Source of the DNA: Notospermus geniculatus
Lineage: Eukaryota; Nemertea; Pilidiophora; Heteronemertea; Lineidae
DNA: 64,000 bases
Assembly: GCA_002633025.1 (NCBI GenBank)
Contig: NMRB01001291.1
Location: 11,469-75,468 of the forward strand
Direction: 5' to 3'
Shown piece by piece: positions 53,868 through 64,000 of the stretch. Below the pieces are notes generated by a model. The model searched no databases. It had not been told where the DNA came from and was given only the letters and a program-made list of their open reading frames with translations. Position 1 is the first letter of the stretch. Each line of letters starts with the position of its first letter. The translations under genes were made by a program, and so were the position numbers.

Positions 53868-54140
53868 CGCCGATTGGTGTTTTACATGTGCGTTGCAAGT
53901 GTCTAATAGCGCCTCAGTAAGAACCGCTCTAATTGGACACTTCTTTGTATTAACACTTGCTCTGATTGGTCCCCCGTTGTGCGAATCGGATCACCCGCTG
54001 TAACAATCACTCTTATTGGTCACTTCTTTTAACAAGCGTCCTGATTGGCTGGTTGCCATCAACAGGGTGGCGCGCTGTAACAATCGCTCTTATTGGCCAC
54101 CACTTCTTTACGACAAGCGTCCTGATTGGCTAGTTGCCTC
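53868..54140. promoter_or_regulatory. Cluster of inverted CCAAT boxes with a repeated ~62-bp unit
   Basis: ATTGG occurs at least seven times within 270 bases, twice in the order CTCTTATTGGYCAC...AAGCGTCCTGATTGGCT. The unit from CGCTGTAACAATC to GGTTGCC (53995-54058) is repeated at 54072-54139. This could be an NF-Y-binding promoter or a decayed minisatellite. No gene start is seen downstream. Confidence 0.35.
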
Positions 54141-55855
54141 GACAGTTAGGCACAAAGCGTACTACGCTGTCATCCGCCTGTGGACACCACCATCATCTTA
54201 AGTCATTCGATACAAACATTCCTTATTAGCGACGAACGTCTACATTATTATCTATGTGTACATTTGAGTCATTTCCGGACACCCTGTGTGTTGGTCTATT
54301 CGACTGGTTCCGGATCGTATAATGAACTGTCACCGACATCCTCCGTATGATTAAAGCGGGCGCATCGCTGATTGCGACTAACTTACCGTATAGTAACCAC
54401 CTGTTGTATTGGAGCCAGTTCCAGGGGAAGACTTAGAGAAGGGTGACGGACTGAAGTCTTAGCCTGGTCTGGCTGGAGGGTGCAACGCCACGCCTTCAAA
54501 TCCTGTTGCATGCCAGTGTAGTGTAGTGCAAGCACGCAGATACGGTTCACCGGAATTTGCGAAACGGTCGCGGCGAAAATGTGCAACGAGGGAGGCGTCA
54601 TTATTCAAAGACCCGTTCAAAGGCCATGGGACCAAAGCCAATGCGATTGAGCATGCGATACTTTTTCCACTTTTTTCATTGCAAGTTTTCTCATTGCCCG
54701 CTGACGTTTCGGCACGAAGGAGGTATCAGGATTCAAAGTCCGTGTAGCAAAAAGCCGATGAGATTAAATAAGTGAGCCTACATGTACAGTATATCGAGTT
54801 TTTTTCGTAGCGCCGCCACGGTTTTGCGAAGTCCAGTTAGCCTACCGTCATGCCAGGGTTTGCCTGTGTTGCTTCATGACTCATACGGCCCATTGCTCGC
54901 GCCAAACCAAACGCCACTAAAATATCAAACTCAATTTACTTGTGACAAATGCCAGTGGCCACCCTGTGTTATGCTTAGAGCGTCGTACTTCACCCGATCG
55001 GAAAAAAACCGCTCTCGACATAATGAAAGTTAGCGACACTAAATAACCATTAACAACATGATGAATCATCGATATACCTCACATTCATTGCATCGAACCA
55101 AAAGTGAATTGCATTTAACAGTTTGAGAGTGAGCGACTTAAATTACCTCGGGGCATTTGGTGTCACGATTGTCAACAAACGCGAGATTTCGCGTCTTTGT
55201 CATAGATTTTTCGGGATTTGTGGGCGTGGCTTGGACAATTGGTAGGTAAACATGATAGGATGAACTCGGCCATTATGTCCTGGCTGATAATTGCGGTTTT
55301 GACAGCCCCGGATGACAGCGAAAATCGAAGAGTATCGAGGGCATGATTACATGAATAGTTAGATTGTGAGGCCAAACAAATTGTGTCACGTCCCCGCGCG
55401 CAAAAACCAAGCAAGTGGGAATTCGGAATCCCTCTTTAGCAAGGCTCTGAATGGGAGGACTGTCTCACGTGACACTCATCGGGCCAGTTCATTAGATTGA
55501 TTATAAATTTCACCGTGAGGATGATATAATAAGACGAAAAGTGCGTTGATTGGTTAAAAAACATTGATTGCTCTTTTGTTGAATGAGAGCAGCCAATCAG
55601 CACATTTCATCGACTGCTTTCCGGCAGATCACGTGATTGTTGACGACAGGCGCTACCAATCTCAATATTTAGTCCTACCGGTGAGATCTGGAACTAATCT
55701 AGAGATTTCATCATCTAAGATTAAAGTGCATTTCTTTTTTATTGGCAGCAGACGTCATTGCGCTTGTATCCCAGGTAGCCGTCGTCTCTGGGACAATGTA
55801 TTGATATTCAATTAGTTTATTTCAGTCGGTAAATTAATCCTAATTGCCAATGATT
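54141..55855. other. Intergenic, nothing recognised
   Basis: Several short open frames without motifs; more isolated ATTGG words near 55550-55600. No shared repeats. Confidence 0.4.
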
Positions 55856-55858
55856 GAT

Positions 55859-55862
55859 TAGC

Positions 55863-55893
<31 letters not shown>
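55859..55893. repeat. (GATT)n microsatellite
   Basis: About eight GATT units with one GCAT interruption at the left edge. Confidence 0.95.
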
Positions 55894-55895
<2 letters not shown>

Positions 55896-56078
55896 GAGTT
55901 GAGTGTTGAAATGTGTCCTATTAAAGCACCGAGATAAGCATACACTCATCGATCTATGTATGTAGCAGAGTCTATGTGGGACGATCGTCAACTCTCGTGA
56001 CACAACACGAGAGTACACGAGAGTTGAGAACGAGAAAATCTTTGGTTTTGTTGTGGAGAAGGAACCGCTTAGTTTCTA

Positions 56079-56246
56079 TAGGAGCTGTTAGTGAGTTGAC
56101 CAATAGGTGTCACTACGGCACAATTCAATGCATATAGCGGACCCAGTCATTCTTGATCGAGCACCAATCACGTGGATTTTCCTGTGTATTGGTCCGCAGG
56201 AACTTTGCTGCCATCTTTTGGCAATAGGCGCGGCTGACTGTTCCTA
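56079..56246 (-). mobile_element. TAGGAGC MITE, reverse copy
   Basis: TAGGAGCTGTTAGTGAG at left and GCGGCTGACTGTTCCTA at right. The interior is the complement of the 17166 copy (CCATCTTTTGGCAATA, CACCAATCACG, GGTGTCACTACGGC). Flanked by TA on the left; the right flank starts TTGG. Confidence 0.78.
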
Positions 56247-56864
56247 TTGGTCGAGAAACGGCAACCAAACCTGAACACAAAATCCACCCCGACAACATAT
56301 TCTAAATGTACCGTGGTACAGTGTACGGTAAATTGTGAGACGTCGGAAGTACATAACCCCAAAATTACCGAATGCTTTTGATGCTGACACTGAGTTATCG
56401 ACCCCACAAGGCCCTCCAGATATTCGGGACTTTCTTTACCAGTGACAGCATAATACGTCACAGCATTTTTCTGACCAACGCATAACCTGACCTCAAACTC
56501 GCCCCAACTCAGGTTACATTCCAACGACTCGCAATAATGTCATAAGCCCCGAAGCCTTTCGTCAATCATGCCCGCCTCCCAGCGCCCTTGGATACATAGT
56601 CTCGTTTTTTATCGATTCTCGCGCGAGTCAATAAACGTGGTTTCCTGCGAGAAATGAGCTATGACGGGTCCGCCATTATCAATGGTTTTTAACGGTTTAT
56701 TCTCTTCTATGCGATTTGTGGCTAATTGAGTCTGGCACATGGAGGTAATTCAAGATTGTTGATTTAGAGCATCGATCGCATGTTTGATGGCGTCTCTCAT
56801 GTTTGGCAGGTGAAAAATAAGGAAACAGTGGATTGACGGAACTATGGACGTCAACACCTATGGT

Positions 56865-56968
56865 CAGAGGTCAAGGTCAACCTGCCGAATCCAAAACAGC
56901 TAGGATTGCCAAGAAGCCCAAACTTAGCCATCTCTGTTTTGGATTCGGCAGATTGGCCTTGACCTCTG
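56865..56968. mobile_element. 104-bp foldback carrying AGGTCAAGG in both arms
   Basis: Thirty-five-base arms: CAGAGGTCAAGGTCAACC with TGCCGAATCCAAAACAG, and the complement ending GGCCTTGACCTCTG. The loop is 34 bases. Outer flanks also show CAACACCTA and TAGGTGTTT in inverted order, so the true element may be about 140 bases. The arms carry a nuclear-receptor-type half-site. Confidence 0.75.
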
Positions 56969-57827
56969 GCGATACCGGTAGGTGTTTGTGGCTTATCATA
57001 TGCTATTGCGACAGAGAAAATCCCGTGTCGTAAATGACACGGTCCCTCTAACTAGGGAAGGGCACCCTACAGGGGTTGGACGGCTATTTATCCCTTAGTC
57101 GCCATTTCGACAACCACAACATGGGACGTTGTCTAGTAACGCGTCCACCACGGTTCGGAGTGTGCAAGATCAATCTGATTGGTCGATGATTTTCTTGCTG
57201 CATTTCCGACATCTCCAGGGAATTATAAATCCCGGAGTCGAATAATGAAATTAAAGTCATAAATAATTACCCTAGACGCATTAGCAGACGGCGAGACTGA
57301 CTCAGATATCTGGAGAGCGGATTAGCACAGCTTACAATACATGGCTAGCATACAGCATACACATCATACTTACCATGGTTTGATTTGTGCGAGACTACTT
57401 TAGATGTATTCCGTGTTGTACGTGCACCTTCATGCATTTCTGAAGAGACAAAAGAGGGTAAACTTATCAACCATTTAATACAGGACGCAGGGCATGAGAT
57501 TAGTGCGAGATTACCGGTAGTTTGAGGTCCTGACTTTTCTCAACTTTTGCCAACATTCGCTTGATGGCAGTCACAAACCTATTGATTTCAAAACTGAAAA
57601 GTGTCTCGAACCGACAAGAGGGCTCGACCAAGATATCTAGAATGGACAATTTGAATAGTGTCTCATGTCTAAAAAATCTATCGGGTGTCGGCTGAAGTGT
57701 GTAACCTTATTTTAAGGAGGAAAATCGGTCATAAATATGCGATCGTTCACATCATAGAGATCGTCGTTGAAATGCCAAAAAATGAAAATGTGCAGAAACG
57801 AACGGAGACGACGCATAATTGACATAA
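56969..57827. other. Intergenic, nothing recognised
   Basis: Single-copy sequence with no gene-like frame or shared repeat. Confidence 0.4.
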
Positions 57828-58022
57828 TCAATGAGGCATCTACAGAACTACCGCCACTAGGAGGCGCTGTGAGCGGTTGTACCCTTTTTCGACGTCTCGT
57901 CCGTGTTCTGCTGCGTCAAAGACGTCATGACGCGACATTCTGCTCTGTTTTTGACGTCTTCGTTCGCACCGCTCGCAGCGCCGCCCTACCGGATAAAAAG
58001 TTGGGCGGGTTCCTCATTGACA
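57828..58022 (+). mobile_element. GGCGCTG-type MITE, best full-length copy
   Basis: Outer ends ATCAATGAGGCATCTACAG and GGGTTCCTCATTGA are inverted. Next come CCGCCACTAGGAGGCGCTG and CGCTCGCAGCGCCGCCCTAC. The interior contains CGACGTCTCGTCCGTG and its approximate complement around TTGACGTCTTCG, so the whole 195 bases fold back. This copy defines the family: TCAATGAGG terminal, GGCGCTG subterminal. Confidence 0.85.
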
Positions 58023-58735
58023 CACGACAGCCAACCGGATGAACTAAAATGTCGCACAGGCGCAAACAGATCAACAGCATGTCCGGAATTCTAAAAATAA
58101 CCACGGATTAACGACATGTTTTCATACCGCGACACAACGATTACACCGGGCCGCTATCAGCAATGCTAACTCGACCATCGTGATCAGACCAAATCCCCGT
58201 GCATCAGTTAAAAGCCTACTTCAATCCATTGGCTTTCAGAACGGACGGAAGGCAATTTCCGTCGCCTCATCCTCCTCCCGATACAATCTTTGCTCGCCCA
58301 TTCAGCTCCTGTATAGCCGGGGGCATTGCTCATTTATCATATCCCGCCTTAGTCATTATTGTTGCGCAAGTTTGTGCTGCCGTGAAATAACATTTAGATG
58401 ATTGCCGGTGCTGCGGTAACAATGCAGCAAATACTCGCGTCCATTCGCCTGTTTTTTCTCCATCCTGACATGGTGAGGAACTGTTTTTATAACCAGTCTG
58501 TCATACCGTGCCGAGCTCATCGGATGTGTGACTTCCTGACTACAGGGGTCCTGTCAATATAAGCCCGCAGGGATCCCAGGGCAAATAACACTTCCTTTGT
58601 TTACATTGGTGTAATGCACAATCTGCCACCTTACGGGAAAAACTCCGATATTAAACGTCGTAGAAAAGTTCAAGGATCATTAATCTAAGGAATACGGAGA
58701 GGAAACCAGGTTCCAAAAGACGATTCTCGAATTCG
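58023..58735. other. Intergenic, nothing recognised
   Basis: Two overlapping open frames at 58180-58401 lack any family motif. No repeats. Confidence 0.4.
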
Positions 58736-58930
58736 CAGATCTGCGCACTTCCGCCGAAATCGCAACTACAACCTCGATCTGAAACCAGCTGACGTCACGC
58801 AATCCATGAATCAGCAATGGTCGACTCTGACGCATCGTCGTCGAAGTCACTGTCGTGGGGTTCTCTGCGTCACGTCATTCAGTTTCAGATCGAGGTTGTG
58901 GTTGCGATTTCGGCGGAAGTGCGCAGATCT
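58736..58930. mobile_element. 195-bp foldback with CRE-like sites
   Basis: Arms 58736-58800 and 58866-58930: AGATCTGCGCACTTCCGCCG, AAATCGCAAC, ACAACCTCGATCTGAAAC, then CTGACGTCACGCA against TGCGTCACGTCATTCAG. Only a few mismatches. The loop is about 65 bases. TGACGTCA in the left arm is a cAMP-response-type word. Target duplication not identified. Confidence 0.75.
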
Positions 58931-58961
58931 TTCTCGTTTACGTCAATTTGGGATTTGTCTA

Positions 58962-59115
58962 TAGGAGCAGTCAGCCGCACTGCACTTATTGCCAAAAGAT
59001 GGCAGCCAAGTTCTACCGGACCGATACAAAGGAACATTCTCCTGATTGGTGCTCAATCAACCATGAATCGGCCCGCTAGGCATTGAATCGGGCCGTAGTG
59101 ACGCCTATTGGTCAA
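58962..59115 (+). mobile_element. TAGGAGC MITE, copy 3 (right end decayed)
   Basis: TAGGAGCAGTCAGCCGC, TTATTGCCAAAAGATGGC, CTCCTGATTGGTGCTCAATC and GGGCCGTAGTGACGCCTATT match the 17166 copy. The right terminal GACAGCTCCTA is missing or diverged. Confidence 0.75.
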
Positions 59116-59960
59116 GCGACGATTTGAATATAGATCGTATCTGGTGCATCTAGAATACGGCAGGGGTCAGCTTTAAGTTTTGTGTAGTTCGGCTTTCCAA
59201 AGGATTTTTATTATCTTGTATAGAGCCTTAATCCTCGTCTGTATTACACCAGTAGCGATATGGACAAAATATTGCGGCGCTCGTCACGTAAAGACACATT
59301 GGTCAGACCATCCGACAATTACCAGTTGCCTGCGTAAGAGCTCGGCAAATGCGAAAACCATGTCATACACACTCCACGTTAATACCGCACCGGCATCGCT
59401 GAGCCGTTTACACTGTTCCGGTTGGCGTTATAGGAACACCCGCAAGGCGAACATGGCCGACCAATCATGGACGTATTGTTAATATTCAATGGGCGAGTTT
59501 GAAAGCTATTCGGTTGCTACTTTATTACAAGATATATCCTGCTGTTTTTTTAATTGAATGTATTTCGTGTGTGAAATGTAGGCGTACAAGATCGGAGAGC
59601 GGTGTTAACTATCTAGTAGCAGGAAAGAAGAGGGTTTTGTTGGCGGCACTCTTTCTGCATAATCTAGAATATAGCCAACTCATATTGCATGACTCAATTT
59701 TGTTGAGACCTTTATTAAATAGGGAACACCGATCACGCAGACCACGCGAGAATATACGCGTGGTTTTGAACTGATAGTACACCAATTCCACCTATTATTC
59801 ATGACGATTCAAGGTGTGATTGGCCGTGCTTGGTGAACCGCATCTCTCGAACAATGCGCCTAGGTCAACGCTAGGTGTCTCGTCTGCTCTATCAGTAGTC
59901 ATCACGTGACCAATTGGCGCTCCCCATTGAAGACAATGATTCTTGAATATGAATGCTTTT
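59116..59960. other. Intergenic, nothing recognised
   Basis: Left flank of the satellite array; no gene or repeat found. Confidence 0.4.
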
Positions 59961-62900
59961 TTGACCGGGCAGGTTTCCTCTCAAAGTCACCCGTTTATTT
60001 CCATGAAGAGAAGTTTTGATTGTTGTGAGACCATTTTTATATGTTAAAGTATATGTCTGTACGTATGTGTGTGAAATATCAAGTCGATTTTATGACGATA
60101 ACATTGTTTTTGCAGCCTCCCAAAAAGTTAGTGTGTCAGATCAGGCCGTGGCTTTGTTGACCGGGCAGGTTTGCTCTCAAAGTCACCCGTTTATTTCCAT
60201 GAAGAGAAGTTTTGATTGTTGTGAGACCATTTTTATATGTTAAAGTATATGTCTGCACGTATGTGTGTGAAATATCAAGTCGATTTTATGACGATAACAT
60301 TGTTTTTGCAGCCTCCCAAAAATATAGTGTGTCAGATCAGGCCGTGGATGATATGAAATGCTTTGTTGACCGGGCAGGTTTGCTCTCAAATTCACCCGTT
60401 TATTTCCATGAAGAGAAGTTTTGATTGTTGTGAGACCATTTTTATATGTTGAAGTATATGTCTGCACGTATGTGTGTGAAATATCAAGTCGATTTTATGA
60501 CGATAACATTGTTTTTGCAGCCTCCCAAAAAGTTACTGTGTCAGATCAGGCCGTGGATGGGATATGAATGCTTTGTTGACCGGGCAGGTTTGCTCTCAAA
60601 GCCACCCATTTATTTCCATGAAGAGAAGTTTTGATTGTTGTGAGACCATTTTTATATGATAAAGCATATGTCTGTACGTATGTGTGTGAAATATCAAGTC
60701 GATTTTATGACGATAACATTGTTTTTGCAGCCTCCCAAAAAGTTAGTGTGTCACATCAGGCCGTGGATGGGATATGAATGCTTTGTTGACCGGGCAGGTT
60801 TGCCCTCAAAGTCACCCGTTTATTTCCATGAAGAGAAGTTTTGATTGTTGTGAGACCATTTTTATATGTTAAAGTATATGTCTGTACGCACATTGTATGT
60901 GTGTGAAATATCAAGTCGATTTTATGACGATAACATTGTTTTTGCAGCCTCCCAAAAAGTTAGTGTGTCAGATCAGGGCGTGACTTTGTTGACCGGGCAG
61001 GTTTGCTCTCAAAGTCACCCGTTTATTTCCATGAAGAGAAGTTTTGATTGTTGTGAGACCATTTTTATATGTTAAAGTATATGTCTGCACGTATGTGTGT
61101 GAAATATCAAGTCGATTTTATGACGATAACATTGTTTTTGCAGCCTCCCAAAAAGTTAGTGTGTCAGATCAGGCTGTGAATGGGATATGAAATGCTTTGT
61201 TGACCGGGCAGTTTTGCTCTCAAAGTCACCCGTTTATTTCCATGAAGAGAAGTTTTGATTGTTGTGAGACCATTTTTATATGTTAAAGTATATGTCTGTA
61301 CGTATGTGTGTGAAATATCAAGTCGATTTTATGACGATAACATTGTTTTTGCAGCCTCCCAAAAAGTTAGTGTGTCAGATCAGGCTGTGAATGGGATATG
61401 AAATGCTTTGTTGACCGGGCAGTTTTGCTCTCAAAGTCACCCGTTTATTTCCATGAAGAGAAGTTTTGATTGTTGTGAGACCATTTTTATATGTTAAAGT
61501 ATATGTCTGTACGTATGTGTGTGAAATATCAAGTCGATTTTATGACGATAACATTGTTTTTGCAGCCTCCCAAAAAGTTAGTGTGTCAGATCAGGCTGTG
61601 AATGGGATATGAAATGCTTTGTTGACCGGGCAGTTTTGCTCTCAAAGTCACCCGTTTATTTCCATGAAGAGAAGTTTTGATTGTTGTGAGACCATTTTTA
61701 TATGTTAAAGTATATGTCTGTACGTATGTGTGTGAAATATCAAGTCGATTTTATGACGATAACATTGTTTTTGCAGCCTCCCAAAAAGTTAGTGTGTCAG
61801 ATCAGGCTGTGAATGGGATATGAAATGCTTTGTTGACCGGGCAGTTTTGCTCTCAAAGTCACCCGTTTATTTCCATGAAGAGAAGTTTTGATTGTTGTGA
61901 GACCATTTTTATATGTTAAAGTATATGTCTGTACGTATGTGTGTGAAATATCAAGTCGATTTTATGACGATAACATTGTTTTTGCAGCCTCCCAAAAAGT
62001 TAGTGTGTCAGATCAGGCTGTGAATGGGATATGAAATGCTTTGTTGACCGGGCAGTTTTGCTCTCAAAGTCACCCGTTTATTTCCATGAAGAGAAGTTTT
62101 GATTGTTGTGAGACCATTTTTATATGTTAAAGTATATGTCTGTACGTATGTGTGTGAAATATCAAGTCGATTTTATGACGATAACATTGTTTTTGCAGCC
62201 TCCCAAAAAGTTAGTGTGTCAGATCAGGCTGTGAATGGGATATGAAATGCTTTGTTGACCGGGCAGTTTTGCTCTCAAAGTCACCCGTTTATTTCCATGA
62301 AGAGAAGTTTTGATTGTTGTGAGACCATTTTTATATGTTAAAGTATATGTCTGTACGTATGTGTGTGAAATATCAAGTCGATTTTATGACGATAACATTG
62401 TTTTTGCAGCCTCCCAAAAAGTTAGTGTGTCAGATCAGGCTGTGAATGGGATATGAAATGCTTTGTTGACCGGGCAGTTTTGCTCTCAAAGTCACCCGTT
62501 TATTTCCATGAAGAGAAGTTTTGATTGTTGTGAGACCATTTTTATATGTTAAAGTATATGTCTGTACGTATGTGTGTGAAATATCAAGTCGATTTTATGA
62601 CGATAACATTGTTTTTGCAGCCTCCCAAAAAGTTAGTGTGTCAGATCAGGCTGTGAATGGGATATGAAATGCTTTGTTGACCGGGCAGTTTTGCTCTCAA
62701 AGTCACCCGTTTATTTCCATGAAGAGAAGTTTTGATTGTTGTGAGACCATTTTTATATGTTAAAGTATATGTCTGTACGTATGTGTGTGAAATATCAAGT
62801 CGATTTTATGACGATAACATTGTTTTTGCAGCCTCCCAAAAAGTTAGTGTGTCAGATCAGGCTGTGAATGGGATATGAAATGCTTTGTTGACCGGGCAGT

Positions 62901-64000
62901 TTTGCTCTCAAAGTCACCCGTTTATTTCCATGAAGAGAAGTTTTGATTGTTGTGAGACCATTTTTATATGTTAAAGTATATGTCTGTACGTATGTGTGTG
63001 AAATATCAAGTCGATTTTATGACGATAACATTGTTTTTGCAGCCTCCCAAAAAGTTAGTGTGTCAGATCAGGCTGTGAATGGGATATGAAATGCTTTGTT
63101 GACCGGGCAGTTTTGCTCTCAAAGTCACCCGTTTATTTCCATGAAGAGAAGTTTTGATTGTTGTGAGACCATTTTTATATGTTAAAGTATATGTCTGTAC
63201 GTATGTGTGTGAAATATCAAGTCGATTTTATGACGATAACATTGTTTTTGCAGCCTCCCAAAAAGTTAGTGTGTCAGATCAGGCTGTGAATGGGATATGA
63301 AATGCTTTGTTGACCGGGCAGTTTTGCTCTCAAAGTCACCCGTTTATTTCCATGAAGAGAAGTTTTGATTGTTGTGAGACCATTTTTATATGTTAAAGTA
63401 TATGTCTGTACGTATGTGTGTGAAATATCAAGTCGATTTTATGACGATAACATTGTTTTTGCAGCCTCCCAAAAAGTTAGTGTGTCAGATCAGGCTGTGA
63501 ATGGGATATGAAATGCTTTGTTGACCGGGCAGTTTTGCTCTCAAAGTCACCCGTTTATTTCCATGAAGAGAAGTTTTGATTGTTGTGAGACCATTTTTAT
63601 ATGTTAAAGTATATGTCTGTACGTATGTGTGTGAAATATCAAGTCGATTTTATGACGATAACATTGTTTTTGCAGCCTCCCAAAAAGTTAGTGTGTCAGA
63701 TCAGGCTGTGAATGGGATATGAAATGCTTTGTTGACCGGGCAGTTTTGCTCTCAAAGTCACCCGTTTATTTCCATGAAGAGAAGTTTTGATTGTTGTGAG
63801 ACCATTTTTATATGTTAAAGTATATGTCTGTACGTATGTGTGTGAAATATCAAGTCGATTTTATGACGATAACATTGTTTTTGCAGCCTCCCAAAAAGTT
63901 AGTGTGTCAGATCAGGCTGTGAATGGGATATGAAATGCTTTGTTGACCGGGCAGTTTTGCTCTCAAAGTCACCCGTTTATTTCCATGAAGAGAAGTTTTG
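59961..64000. repeat. Satellite array, about 211-bp monomers, 20 starts, runs off the window
   Basis: TTGACCGGGCA recurs at 59961, 60157, 60366, 60576, 60786, 60989, 61200 and then every 211 bases to 63943. The first six monomers differ in length (196-210) and sequence (CAGGTTTGC, CCGTGGAT variants). From 61200 the monomers look identical (CAGTTTTGC, CTGTGAATGGG). Each monomer contains TTATGACGATAACATTGTTT, ending TTGCAG, which looks like a branch point, pyrimidine tract and 3' splice site. Frames do not stay open from unit to unit and 211 is not a multiple of three, so I do not call it coding. Confidence 0.97.

Noticed and set aside
60016-61075. Small proteins encoded by each satellite monomer
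   Set aside because: Frames end within or just after one unit, the period is not divisible by three, and the homogeneous units lose the frame.
59961-64000. CRISPR array
   Set aside because: The 211-bp monomers are continuous tandem repeats with no short repeat plus unique spacer structure, in an animal genome.

Overview
This is a eukaryotic, animal, mostly non-coding window. It shows a 774-codon seven-transmembrane receptor, splice-site-like signals, LINE tails, many small inverted-repeat transposons (MITEs), minisatellites and a satellite array. The receptor is of the invertebrate B-type muscarinic (gar-2-like) family. Together with the recurring TAGGCCTAC words, this suggests a marine invertebrate, perhaps amphioxus or an ambulacrarian. 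The species cannot be fixed from sequence alone.

Layout. 1-11616 holds two copies of a non-coding block (1-4313 and about 6891-11616). They are separated by 2.6 kb that carries a fragment of a Polinton/Maverick minor-capsid (penton) gene, and each copy has its own LINE insertion. 11617-21336 is intergenic: paired 130-bp MITEs, a 48-bp minisatellite that reads as sixteen-residue repeats in an apparent exon, a 26-bp satellite, and hAT-like, Harbinger-like and other foldback elements. 21337-23661 (minus) is the receptor gene, the only complete protein gene I recognise. 23327-33543 and 33545-43613 are two copies of one 10-kb segment, the receptor 5' end plus upstream DNA, meeting at a single N. 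This looks like two alleles placed in tandem by the assembler. 43614-50400 is intergenic, with possible zinc-finger-like exon fragments at 46.6-48.0 kb. 50405-53319 is a 1.4-kb tandem duplication. 53320-59960 is intergenic with MITEs and a CCAAT cluster. 59961-64000 is a satellite array of about 211-bp monomers running off the window end.

The most informative property is that the duplicated segments act as filled/empty-site pairs. Comparing copies gives exact boundaries and target-site duplications for several mobile elements: a 146-bp foldback with TAG, an 87-bp near-perfect hairpin with ATTG, a nested foldback plus pogo-like MITE with a 15-bp duplication, a 209-bp MITE, and a 125-bp retroposon tail. 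I found no convincing new multi-gene system. The best candidates for something undescribed are the sixteen-residue repeat exon, the small hairpin elements defined by empty sites, and the mirror pair of nuclear-receptor half-sites upstream of the receptor.
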